From Petasospora fabianii (lineage: Eukaryota; Ascomycota; Saccharomycetes; Phaffomycetales; Wickerhamomycetaceae), in the NCBI GenBank assembly GCA_022641835.1, contig CP048718.1:868001-932000 (forward strand): 64,000 nt of DNA, in the 5' to 3' direction. The position numbers were made by a program, and so were the translations under genes. This document shows positions 9,449 to 19,076 of this stretch, piece after piece (the stretch's first letter is position 1; the number at the start of each line of letters is the position of its first letter). The notes under the pieces were generated by a model, which did no database searches, was not told where the DNA came from, and saw only the letters and a list, made by a program, of their open reading frames with translations.

Positions 9449-9555
9449 TTCAACGAAGCCAAAACAAACCAAAGGAGAATCGCCACTTGAACCTCCACTT
9501 CCTCTTAATGAAGAGAGAAGAAGAAGAGGATTAAGTTGGAATTAATCAGTTAATA

Positions 9556-10953
9556 ATGGTATGTCATGGTTCAATTGGTGGTTAAAGATATGTTGATGTC
9601 CTTATGCTTTTCAGAGATGGGAATACTAACAGTAGACAGGGACAAGGATCATCACTTCCAGGTGGCGACTCTCATAAGAAGAAGGATAAGCCAAAAAAGG
9701 CTAAATATGAACCACCTGTTAAGACTAAAATCGGTCGTAAGAAACGGAAAGGTGGTCCATCTACCGCTGAGAAACTACCAGATGTGTTCCCACGTAACCG
9801 TTCTAAACTCAAATTGCTAAAGACACAACGTATCCATGATCACCTCCTTATTGAACAAGAATACGTTGCCTCTATGGAGAACCTTAAGCCATTTGAGAAG
9901 AAACAAAATGAAGAACGTGAAAAAGTGGAGGATATGAGAGGTACACCAATGACAGTGGGGACTCTCGAAGAGATCATTGATGATGATCATGCTATTGTCA
10001 GTTCAAGTTCTGGTCCTGAGTATTACGTTTCAATCTTGTCATTTGTTGATAAGGAACTCTTGGAACCTGGTTGTTCCGTCTTGTTACATAACAAGTCTGT
10101 ATCAGTTGTGGGTGTCTTAGATGATGATGCTGATCCAGTTGTTAATGTTATGAAAGTTGCAGTGGCGCCAACGGAGACATATGCCGATATTGGTGGTCTT
10201 GAATCACAGATTAAAGAAGTTAAAGAAGCTGTTGAATTACCATTAACACATCCAGAATTGTACAGTGAAATGGGTATTCAACCACCAAAGGGTGTTATCT
10301 TGTATGGAGCTCCAGGTACTGGTAAGACGTTATTAGCTAAGGCAGTTGCTAATTCTACTTCGGCCACATTCATCAGAATGGTTGGTTCTGAATTGATTCA
10401 AAAATATGCAGGTGAAGGTCCAAAACTCGTTAGATCCCTTTTCAAACTCGCTGCTGATAATGCACCATCTATTGTCTTTATCGATGAGATTGATGCTGTT
10501 GGTACAAAGAGATACGATTCGAACTCTTCGGGTGAAAAGGAAATTCAACGTACAATGCTTGAATTGTTGAATCAATTGGATGGTTTCGATGATCGTGGTG
10601 ATATTAAGGTTATCATGGCTACAAATGCCATTGAATCCTTAGATCCAGCATTGATTAGACCAGGTCGTATTGATCGTAAGATCCATTTCCCTCCACCAGA
10701 TTCTGAAAATTTGAAGAAAATCTTTGAGATTCATACAAAGAGAATGACATTGTCAGATGACATTGATATAGATAATATCATTTCCGCTAAAGACGAGCTC
10801 TCAGGTGCAGAGGTTAAGGCCATCACTACGGAGGCTGGTCTCATTGCTCTTAGAGAGAGAAGAATGCAGGTGACAAACTCTGACTTTGTCAAGGCCAAGG
10901 AGAACGTGATGAAGACAAAGGTTGATGAATCATTGGAAGGTTTGTACTTGTGA
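9556..10953 (+). CDS. RPT2: 26S proteasome ATPase RPT2, one intron
   Basis: This is one of six AAA ATPases in the base of the 19S regulatory particle, which unfolds substrates and opens the 20S gate. Exon 1 is only the ATG (9556-9558). The intron is 9559-9639 (81 nt: donor GTATGT, branch TACTAAC at 9624-9630, acceptor CAG), and exon 2 is 9640-10953. Splicing gives [10 protein letters not shown], restoring the MGQ N-myristoylation start typical of Rpt2; the unspliced reading frame lacks it. The product is 438 residues (yeast 437). Walker A GAPGTGKT is near residue 224 and Walker B FIDEID near 281. The C-terminus LYL fits the HbYX gate-docking motif. Confidence 0.95.
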
Positions 10954-11396
10954 TAATCCGTGGTGCTTAGTATATGTTGAAGATGGCAACTTAAAGCTTT
11001 TGTAGATGTGTTATATAATGAGGCCTATGAGCCCCCCAGATACACCCAGACACCACACCCCCAACCTTTGCCCCTGACGGTTTAAAATGGGCAGCTTCGG
11101 CCCCGAACTCCACACTTTGGCCTTAAACTACATTGACTCCAATTACACACAGTCCAGAGCATCTATTTAGTTGCTATCATAAGTCTAGGACTCCCAGAGG
11201 TAAGCTTTAGACTAAAGCTTTTTGGATATCTTCTTGCCGGTACCACCGCTCGCTTGCCAAAGAGACACACATACACACAGGGCACGCCAGCCGCACGTTA
11301 CCAACACTTGTTCACCCACCACTTTCTCTTTCAACGTTGCAGGACAAACTGCCATCTGCGGTTCCAAAGGAGCGCAGGCTCTCATTGTCCAGACTT
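10954..11396. other. Intergenic, RPT2 to PTC1
   Basis: No gene is seen. The segment is C-rich. A 27-codon ORF from 11088 has no detectable homology and may be a chance upstream ORF of PTC1. Confidence 0.5.
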
Positions 11397-12485
11397 ATGG
11401 GCAAGCTCAAGATGGGTGCCGAAGCATTATATAACCCGTCCTCTGCCTCAACAAGTGCCAATGACATGACCGATCAAGGAAAGTATACGCTCTCCTATAC
11501 GGTGGGAGTTGCAGAGAACACTAATGTTAAGTATAGACCTACAATGGAAGATGTTCATACATATGTTGAGAACTTTGCTGAGCGTCTCGATTGGGGGTAT
11601 TTTGCCATCTTTGATGGTCATGCCGGTAAGCAAGCTGCTAAATGGTGTGGTCAACATCTTCATAGCATTGTTGAGCGCAAACTTGTTGTTAATGAAGGTG
11701 ATGATGTAAGAAATGTACTCAATGAGGCATTCTTGGAAGCTGATGATCAAATGTCTAAGAGTGTTAAAGGTGCAAGTGGTTGTACCGCTGCCGTTGCATT
11801 GCTTCGTTGGGAATTGCCAGATCAACCATCATCACCTACAGTCACATCTTCAAATGCCATAACTAGCTCTCCAACTGATGATGAGACGTCTATACAAGAA
11901 GCAGAAGGAGAAGGAGAAGGAGAAGAAGGAACAACTACAACATCTACAACAAAAACAGACAAAGCGATAGAAGATGCTACAACTACAGCACAAGATGATG
12001 AGGATACGAGCAAACAAACTGATAGTCAAGAGATTGACTTATCAAAGTATAAGAGAATGTTATACACTGCCAATGTTGGAGATACACGAATCGTGTTGTC
12101 TCGTGATGGAAGGGCAATTCGTCTAACTTATGATCATAAGGCATCTGATAATAATGAAGCACGTCGAGTCGAACGTGCTGGTGGTGTTGTTATGAAAGCT
12201 CGTGTTAATGGTATGCTTGCAGTGACTCGTTCTCTTGGTGATCAATATTTCAAAGAACTTGTCATTGGATCCCCTTATACAACTGCTGTTGAATTGGATA
12301 TGAATCGTGATAAATTTTTGATTATTGCCTGTGATGGATTATGGGATGTCGTTTCTGATCAACAAGCTTGTGATCTTGTTAAAGGGTTCACAGATGCTAC
12401 ACAGGCTGCTAAGGCTCTTGTGGATCATGCTTTGGGTAAACTTACTACTGATAACGTCACAGTGATGGTTATTTATTTTAAGTAG
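11397..12485 (+). CDS. PTC1: Type 2C protein phosphatase PTC1
   Basis: This Mg/Mn-dependent Ser/Thr phosphatase dampens the HOG and cell-wall MAP kinase pathways in yeast. The PP2C core is complete: VGVAENTNVKYRPTMEDVHTY, DGHAG near residue 73, GCTAAV, ANVGDTRIVLSRDG, VTRSLGDQ, ACDGLWDV near 311 and TDNVTVMVI at the end. The frame is open further 5' but only through a TTG, so the first ATG (11397) is chosen; ATG 11412 is an alternative. The product is 362 residues against 281 in S. cerevisiae. Most of the excess is a Glu/Thr/Ser-rich insertion at about residues 142-215, between two core strands. Confidence 0.92.
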   Translation: MGKLKMGAEALYNPSSASTSANDMTDQGKYTLSYTVGVAENTNVKYRPTMEDVHTYVENFAERLDWGYFAIFDGHAGKQAAKWCGQHLHSIVERKLVVNEGDDVRNVLNEAFLEADDQMSKSVKGASGCTAAVALLRWELPDQPSSPTVTSSNAITSSPTDDETSIQEAEGEGEGEEGTTTTSTTKTDKAIEDATTTAQDDEDTSKQTDSQEIDLSKYKRMLYTANVGDTRIVLSRDGRAIRLTYDHKASDNNEARRVERAGGVVMKARVNGMLAVTRSLGDQYFKELVIGSPYTTAVELDMNRDKFLIIACDGLWDVVSDQQACDLVKGFTDATQAAKALVDHALGKLTTDNVTVMVIYFK

Positions 12486-12630
12486 GGGCCCCTAGGTTCT
12501 TTGATTGCTTGTCAGCTGTTTATCCATATTACATCACACGGACATACAATATAAGTTCTATGTATGCTTATAGTCTAGAGTTAGATAGGTCCAATGTCAT
12601 TAGTCGTTATAGATTATATATCCAGTATGT

Positions 12631-13410
12631 TCACAAATTCAACATTGAATCAATCTCGTTAAAGATACTATCATCAATCCCCTGAACACCATCAGCTTGA
12701 TTACTCTGACCATTAATGTTATTCCCATTATTCTGTGACATTGAACCACCAAAATCACCACCAAATTCGTTATTGTCACCAAGACCAAAATCATTCATGT
12801 TGATACCATCATCACCATAATCTCCACCTCCACTCTCCATTAGTAGTTGTTGAATGTTATCGTTAAGATCACCTTCCATAGGGATAGAATCTGTCTCGGG
12901 AACATTTGATAAGAAATCATTAAGGTCATCCAGTATGGTATTTGTCTCTTGTCCAAATCCATCATCATCATCATCATTTTGAATCAACTGTGCCTCAGGT
13001 TGAGCTTGTGACTGTTGTGACTGTTGTGACTGCTGTTGCTGTTGTTCTTGTGGAGCATTCTTCTGCTTCTCTGCTAACTCAGCTTCTCTCTGTCTCTGTT
13101 TAGTCCTCTCCACAGCTTCTTCTTTCAACTTGATATCAAATAGGGCAACGTCATTAAGTTGTATTGTGAGTTGATCAAGACTAGTATTGAAGTTTCTTAT
13201 GGCTTCATTGAGACGTTCAGTATGCATCGCCTGTTGTGGAACAACAAGGTTCGCTGACTTCTCTCTATAAAGCCCATCAAATACGTTACTTGTGTGTAGA
13301 AGCACTTCCTGTGTATATGTTAGTATAGTGTCTAGCTAATACCACTTCTAAGCCAGGTCAAGAGGACATACGTTAAAAGCCACTGTAAGGTTCTCAATCT
13401 GTGTGCTCAT
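12631..13410 (-). CDS. MED2: Mediator tail subunit MED2, one intron
   Basis: This is a subunit of the Mediator tail module, which links activators to RNA polymerase II. Exon 1 is 13372-13410 (13 codons), the intron is 13309-13371 (63 nt: GTATGT, branch TACTAAC, CAG), and exon 2 is 12631-13308. Splicing gives MSTQIENLTVAFNEVLLHT, matching the conserved LTVxFxxIL start of Med2; without exon 1 the frame has no ATG at the right place. The helical Med2 region ends near residue 90 (FNTSLDQLTIQLND). A Gln-rich stretch and an acidic, Asn/Gly-rich tail follow. The product is 238 residues. The gene is divergent from ATP16. Confidence 0.85.
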
Positions 13411-13575
13411 TCGTTGTCTGTCTTATCTTTTGTCTGTCTGTTATGAGTTATCTGTTATCAGTTACCTATTAATGGTTTATGGTATATAGAGACGTCTAGT
13501 GGTGTACTAATGTGTCCCTGAGGATCCAGCATAAGTATCACATCGCGCACCGCACACTTATGCCACCATCATAAG

Positions 13576-13580
13576 CCAAT
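13576..13580 (+). promoter_or_regulatory. CCAAT box upstream of ATP16
   Basis: CCAAT in AAGCCAATGA, 131 bp upstream of the ATP16 ATG. The Hap2/3/4/5 complex binds CCAAT upstream of respiratory genes in yeast, which fits an ATP synthase gene. A five-base motif is weak evidence alone. Confidence 0.35.
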
Positions 13581-13710
13581 GAAAAACTCAGATTCGGCAA
13601 CGGAAACGTTTGTGGGCGATCCACTAGGAAAAAAAGCCACCCGAACAGATACTTCAAAGGTTAGTTTATCTATTAGAAAGACACCCCAATTGGATCTTTT
13701 CTTCATCATA

Positions 13711-14193
13711 ATGTTCAGACTCAACGCCCTTAGAACCGTTGCTCGTCAGGCCAACACCGTTGCCAGAAGAGGCTACGCCGACGTTGCCTCCTCCGACGCC
13801 CTTAAGCTTTCCCTTGTGCTCCCACACGAGACTATCTTTGCCGGTAAGGAAGTTACCCAAGTTAACGTTCCAGGTGTCAATGGTGAATTTGGTATCCTTG
13901 CTAACCACGTTCCAATCATTGAGCAGCTTAGACCAGGTGTTATTCAGATCACTGAGACTTCTGGTACCACTAAGGACTATTTTGTCTCTGGTGGTTTCGC
14001 TACAGTTCAACCAGGTTCTGTATTGTCCATTACTGCCATTGAAGCCTTTGAACCAACTGCCTTCTCCTCTGAGGCTATCAAGTCTCAGCTCGCTGAGGCT
14101 CAGAAGAATGTCAACTCCTCTGACGAGGCTGTCGCCGCTACTGCTTCCATCCAAGTTGAGGTCTTGGAGGCTCTTCAGGCCATTGCTAAGTAA
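13711..14193 (+). CDS. ATP16: Mitochondrial F1 ATP synthase delta subunit ATP16
   Basis: This is a central-stalk subunit of mitochondrial F1Fo ATP synthase (bacterial epsilon homologue). The 160-residue precursor has an Arg-rich mitochondrial presequence (MFRLNALRTVARQ to about residue 22, RRGYA), then the beta-sandwich domain (LVLPHETIFAG, NVPGVNGEFGILANHVP, FVSGGFATVQPGS) and two C-terminal helices. The frame is open upstream of 13711, but MFRLNAL is the expected presequence start, so the start at 13711 is used. A CCAAT box lies in the promoter shared with MED2. Confidence 0.95.
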   Translation: MFRLNALRTVARQANTVARRGYADVASSDALKLSLVLPHETIFAGKEVTQVNVPGVNGEFGILANHVPIIEQLRPGVIQITETSGTTKDYFVSGGFATVQPGSVLSITAIEAFEPTAFSSEAIKSQLAEAQKNVNSSDEAVAATASIQVEVLEALQAIAK

Positions 14194-14291
14194 AGCATGT
14201 TTTATTGCATCATGATAATGACAAACAAATCAAATTTTAGATCCACTTGAGAAGCTCATGAAACCACCCAATGGCCAAGTAAACACACACA

Positions 14292-14336
<45 letters not shown>

Positions 14337-14679
14337 CATAAAGGGTATCACATGGAGAAGAAGATATGAGTATGAGGACTTCTGGCTTTGATAGTTGGGC
14401 TCTCTTAACACTTTTCTTTCTTGTTCTTTTCTTTCTTTATCATTTGTGCCTTGGAAGGAGAGTTTCTCACGGTGTACAAGATATGTTTATGAAATATTCA
14501 AATAACGGATTAAAATGTATTGTAGTGTTAAGGGTAACATGTGTTAAGGGTAAGATTATATGCGCTTGCGCATGATCAGTAAGCCCATTCATACACTTGA
14601 AATACTGATAATGCAATAGCATAACTTCAAAGTAACTGTTCAGTACATAAAAAAAAAGAGTTAGCAAAAAAAGAAGCAA
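14194..14679. other. Intergenic with CA microsatellite
   Basis: No gene is seen. It contains a long CA repeat (14282-14334) and short ORFs without homology. Confidence 0.5.
14282..14334. repeat. CA dinucleotide microsatellite
   Basis: About 26 CA units, interrupted once by a TA, in the 3' flank of ATP16. Its length suggests it is polymorphic between strains. Confidence 0.9.
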
Positions 14680-14751
14680 TGCCATTGCCTGGAATCGAAC
14701 CTGGGTTTGCTCGGCCACAACGAACTGTACTAACCACTATACTACAATGGC
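14680..14751 (-). tRNA. tRNA-His (GTG), copy 1
   Basis: A 72-nt cloverleaf on the minus strand including discriminator A. The acceptor stem is GCCATTG/CAATGGC, the D arm AGTATAGTGGTTAGTAC, the anticodon loop TTGTGGC with GTG at 14716-14718, and the T arm has GGTTCGATTCC. A T-run terminator follows (A-run on + at about 14665-14672). It closely matches yeast tRNA-His, and the G-1 would be added after transcription. It is identical to the copy at 24317-24388. Confidence 0.96.
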
Positions 14752-14905
14752 TTCTTCGAAAGCTAACAATTGATTTGTCTGAGTACAGCTATAAGCTTGT
14801 TATAGACTTGTAGCTATAAGTTACAAGTCTTATCTATTTAAGGCTCGTGAGAGCAGTCTATCTATTCAACTTCTATCAATTAAGACGTAGTAGCACTTGT
14901 TTATA

Positions 14906-16107
14906 TTAACATTGAATAACATCAGCATTTGCGTTACTGATATTGATCAAGTATTGACGTTCCATTGTACTCAACGAACGACCAAGCAATAAACATTCAA
15001 GAGATGGGAACAAAACATTGTCATGATCATCTTTTAAGATCTCAATATCAGTAACATCAATGAAAGCTGATCTCAAATGGGGAACTTCACCCATGATTAA
15101 TGGGATATTAAACACATTGTTAAGATCGATTGCTTCCAGATTCACAAGGAAGTTTAAGTCAACATCTTCTTCTATGAAAACATCCTTCAAGTGGAGGTTC
15201 GTTAACTTTGGGTAAAGAGACGTATCCAATCCCAATAGTTGAGTAACAAGAGAATCTGGAGTACGATATTCATTTCCACAACTAATACTTAAATTTGTCA
15301 AATTGGGCAAGTTACAACGTGGTAAAGCAATCTCATTCAAGTCTCCCTTAAAAACTCTTATACGAAGAACTTCAAGATTAGAGTGTTCATTTCCCTGGAA
15401 ATTTGTAAATGATAAGTCAATATCTTGGACTTCTCTCTCCGACAAGGTGATATAAATGGAGAAGTGTGTCAATGACGGATACCATTGGAGTAATGTCCCA
15501 TATCCTCTTGAGCTATCACAATCCGTATCTTTTAGAGTCAAGATCTTTAGGGAATCAGTTGGGGCAAATGGCCAACATTGACACAGATCCGAATTGCTCT
15601 GTGAGAAAGTCAACTGTTGCAGAGTTGGAAGAACACAACTATGGAAGTCGGATCTTTCGTATTGACGTGGTGGAGAGCAAATTTTGAGTAATCTGACTAA
15701 GGGAAATCTTGACCATACTCTAGGATTTGATGAAAGGATATCCAATATACGGACATTCTTAAAGCAATTGAAGTCAACTTGGTCCATGTTGGGGAAAGTC
15801 ATCTCATCAATAGGTGCTGGACTACTAACATCACCGAGTGACAACAGACGAAGCTTGGGGAAATGACAATCTTGAAGCTTTGAGATGGAGTCAACGTCGA
15901 GCCTAAGACGATCAAGTCTTGGAGCTTTGATGTTGATTAGTGATAGAGAAGATATGGATGTTATCATCATGTCGGTCAATTGAGGTAAATCAAGGTTGGA
16001 AACAAGATCAAGCGCTGCAGAGTGAAGTCTTAAACTTTCCAAGTTTGCCATGGTGGATCCATTAACCAATTGTCTCAATGATACCATCTGGCTATTAATG
16101 TCTCTAC

Positions 16108-16148
<41 letters not shown>

Positions 16149-16822
16149 CCATCATCATCATGGACTTCATTATATTCAAAAAATATCAGGTGTGGAGCTT
16201 GAATGGTATTGAACCAAGAGTTGAGATCAAGAGTCTCACCAAAGAAGCCAACCCCGTCATTTACTTCTTGTAATATGCAGGTAGTAGAGATGGCTTTCAT
16301 CTTGGGGAAATACAGAGTTGCACCTTGTGGGACATTGAGTCTTGTAGGATATATTTGATCATCATAATCCGGGATCTTAATTTTGATTTGTCTTGTCTCT
16401 GGCATTGTCATTGATGCAGTTTTAGAGCCCAGATTTGCCATGAGACCGATCAATTGATTGCAGTATTTAGTATATCCCCTAATGACAACATGGGATACAA
16501 CTATGTTGCTTAGTTGTTTGATTAGTTGTGCCATTGATGCAGACAAGTGATCTGTTTCAAGTATGATAATGGCAAGAAGAAATGATTTAACAATCTTGTT
16601 GATATCATCTGTTGTACTAACTTTGAAATGGTTTGCAATTGATGAATACCCGGTTTCATTTGGAGTCTTTGATAAGTCAGAATCAATCAACACCACAGAT
16701 ATGATCTCTTGTAATCGATGGCCAATTGGAGGTATAAGCATGATGTTATTGATGTCATCAGGTGTAACACGACTGAGAACGTTAACCAAGATCTCATTAG
16801 GCAGGTCTTTAAATGAGGGCAT
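14906..16822 (-). CDS. F-box / leucine-rich-repeat-like protein
   Basis: This is a 638-residue protein with an N-terminal F-box (FKDLPNEILVNVLSRVTPDDI), which in this class binds Skp1 in SCF ubiquitin ligases. The rest is made of irregular leucine-rich repeats (LESLRLHSAALDLVSNLDLPQL, LDRLRLDVDS, LRLLSLGDV, LTNLSISCGN, LTNLHLKDV). A run of Asp at about residues 225-240 is encoded by a GAT repeat. No one-to-one yeast orthologue is recognised, so the substrate is unknown. The gene is flanked by a tRNA, a CA microsatellite and TATATC repeats. Substrate-receptor F-box/LRR genes often evolve fast and expand by lineage. Confidence 0.7.
16108..16163. repeat. ATC/GAT trinucleotide repeat inside the F-box gene
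   Basis: About 18 imperfect ATC units on +. On the minus strand it encodes the Asp run of the F-box protein in frame, so length changes would alter the protein by whole residues. Confidence 0.85.
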
Positions 16823-17400
16823 ACTGAGTTGTTGGACATAGACAAACTAAGAAGTGTTTAGGTGTAAAGACATTGAATGTTGATCATTAATTATTGATAA
16901 GGAGGGTTTCCTGCATATCAAACATCTTCGCGTAACCTTTGATATCTATTTCTATATCTATATCTATATCTATATCAATATATCTCTATATCTATATAGC
17001 TTTATATCTATATCTATATCTATATCATTATATCTATATATTTTACATATATATATATATGTATATCTTCTAGTTATCTGCCTATGGTTAATCTATTAGT
17101 GTTTCCAGCTCTTATCCTTATTCAGATGTACCGGTAATTCTTAACAGACTAACCCACACCAAATAGCATAGTCTAGTGTTGCATAGGTACAGTGGGTACA
17201 CTGTCTGATTGCTTCCTAATGGATCTTGACCTTACTTCTTCCTCCATCTAGATCATCCTCTTGTGATAGGTCACCACTGTATAATATATAACTATATAAC
17301 TATATAGCTATCAATAAACTATTAATATAACATATAGCTATTGATATATAACTATATAACTATTAATAAACAATCAATATATAACTATTAATATCTATAT
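16823..17400. other. Intergenic, AT-rich repeats between F-box gene and RSO55
   Basis: No gene is seen. The region holds a TATATC microsatellite and further on (17281-17400) imperfect ACTATATA/TTAATA direct repeats reaching the RSO55 stop codon. Confidence 0.55.
16941..17062. repeat. TATATC / TA microsatellite
   Basis: Three blocks of TATATC units separated by short interruptions and ending in an AT dinucleotide run, 120 bp upstream of the F-box gene. Confidence 0.85.
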
Positions 17401-17886
17401 CTATTTTTGATTCAATGATTGTAAGAACTCCAACTCTTGTCTTTCTTGTTCCTCCTTCTCTAATCGTTTCTCTTGATTTAGAACACTATACTTCTTCTTA
17501 CTTTTCTTCTTCTTATTTTGTGCTGATTGTATCTTTCTCTCTTCTAATTTTGTCTGTCTGCTATTCTGTGGATCTAATAGATGTTGTACTTTCATAGCTA
17601 ATATCTCTCTTGCCTTCTTTCTATTTTGTTCTCTTGATCTTGTAGCTTGACAAGTGACAACTATACCTGTAGGGATATGTTTAAGTTGTACCTTGGAATT
17701 ACACTTATTAATCTTTTGACCACCTGGACCTGAACCTCCTTTTAAAAACACTTCTGTTATTTCATCTTCAATGATTTTAGGACGTGGTGGCATCTTATGA
17801 GCCTTGATGAAGTGAGTTGGGGTGGTAGAGATGCATCTGAGTGTGGTGTATGGAATATAGACACATAGATGTCGTAGAGCAATCAT
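17401..17886 (-). CDS. RSO55: Mitochondrial release-factor-like protein RSO55
   Basis: This is a member of the class I release-factor-like family (human MTRFR/C12orf65) that rescues stalled mitochondrial ribosomes by hydrolysing peptidyl-tRNA. The first ~30 residues form a likely presequence (Arg, Ser, Thr-rich, few acids). The catalytic GGQ lies in GSGPGGQKINK near residues 51-61, followed by VQLKHIPTGIVV and SREQNRKKARE. The C-terminus is strongly basic (KKKKSKKKYSV) as expected for ribosome binding. At 161 residues it lacks the codon-recognition domain, as is normal for this family. The second ATG (MPPRPK) is an alternative, cytosolic-looking start. Confidence 0.85.
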   Translation of the reverse strand: MIALRHLCVYIPYTTLRCISTTPTHFIKAHKMPPRPKIIEDEITEVFLKGGSGPGGQKINKCNSKVQLKHIPTGIVVTCQATRSREQNRKKAREILAMKVQHLLDPQNSRQTKLEERKIQSAQNKKKKSKKKYSVLNQEKRLEKEEQERQELEFLQSLNQK

Positions 17887-17916
17887 GTCTATTGTTAGAT
17901 ATTAGATAGATGATGA

Positions 17917-17968
17917 CCAGATGAACAGATGAATAGATGAACAGATGAATAGATGAACAGAACAGATG
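17917..17968. repeat. AGATGAAC/AGATGAAT minisatellite
   Basis: About six alternating 8-bp units in the 5' flank of RSO55. Confidence 0.8.
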
Positions 17969-18798
17969 AGTTAGTGATAAGTTACCATCTACAGTGATAT
18001 CTATGTGTCTATGTAAACATCTTAGTCAATAAAAATAGCTTTCGCGATGTCCTCACAATACCTACGATGTCCTCACATCACCTACAATAAGGAATAATGA
18101 GGAGAAGGAGTAGATTATTACAGTATGTCTATAGACTATGTTTAGTCTTTATTGAGGCTGAGTATGTTCTAGCCAGGCTATATTTTTGCTCGGCGGGCTG
18201 GGCATGTTTGCTGGGGTATTTGCTCAGGTATATTGCTCATGTTAGTAAAATGATGACAATAGAGAAGAATAAGATGAATAAGCAAATGAGGTCATAAGGA
18301 TAAACTCGTTAGTGGTAAGAGAAAATCGTATGAGCTTTGTAAAGCGGGACGGGGACCCGGGAATAACGGACGGGGAACGGTAACCTATATTATATTGATT
18401 ATACAGGGGATATAAACTGACACATATTTAATGCATTTAATTTACATTTTTTTACATAAGTTCTATGCAAGTTTCTTAATAAACAAATGACGTTTGCCGT
18501 GGGATGTCTGAGTGTCTGGGCGTCATGTATTTTTTTTTTCCACCGTTTTCTACCGTCTCGGCAAATTCGGTTAGTATGTTCCGACTTTTTATATATTGAT
18601 TATTGTGGGGGTGGAACGGATATATTGTTTTAATATATTGATTAAATATAGCAATTGACCTATATAGACTTATACTTATATATGAATAGATAATTTTATA
18701 TATAGATAAATAAACAAACAATAACAATAACCATAACAATACACACATCCATACACTTAGGTTCATACCACCGCTACACCCGCGATGTGTCAAATAAC

Positions 18799-18821
18799 AA
18801 AAAAAAAAAAAAAAAAAAAAA
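18799..18821. repeat. 23-bp poly(A) tract
   Basis: An uninterrupted A run about 255 bp upstream of YTP1. Long dA:dT tracts exclude nucleosomes in yeast promoters. Confidence 0.85.
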
Positions 18822-19076
18822 TTGCCTAAAAAAACCGCGTCGGTAGGGGCCGCGTCGTCCGAGCTCCGAACTCAATGGATGATGTTACCGATCATCATGT
18901 CATTTATATAAAACGGCGCTTGCCCTTCAGTTTGGAGTTGACTATTCAACAGATACATACATTGGTTTCTAAGGGTGTCTTTTACTATTACTCGTTGAGC
19001 AATTGTTCATTCTTCATCTGATACTACTTCTACTCCATCAAACTCACCCATAGCAAATTAGCCGCCCACCCACACA

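Larger units (their letters stand above)
17887..19076. other. Long divergent intergenic region RSO55 / YTP1
   Basis: No gene is seen in about 1.2 kb. It holds a GATGAAYA minisatellite (17917-17968), a TTCGCGA motif at 18041, a GC-rich patch at about 18340-18385, a 23-A run (18799-18821) and a repeated CCGCGTCG (18835 and 18850) about 230 bp upstream of YTP1. Confidence 0.5.

Noticed and set aside
9480-9500. Possible Rpn4 (PACE) site upstream of RPT2
   Set aside because: AATCGCCACTT only partly matches the reverse of GGTGGCAAA; too weak to annotate.
11250-11396. Possible upstream intron of PTC1 ending at TTGCAG near 11341
   Set aside because: No TACTAAC-like branch site and no plausible first exon with ATG; the ATG at 11397 suffices.
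18476-18793. 105-codon minus-strand ORF in the RSO55/YTP1 gap
   Set aside because: Low-complexity Tyr/Ile-rich reading of AT-rich DNA, next to a poly(A) tract.
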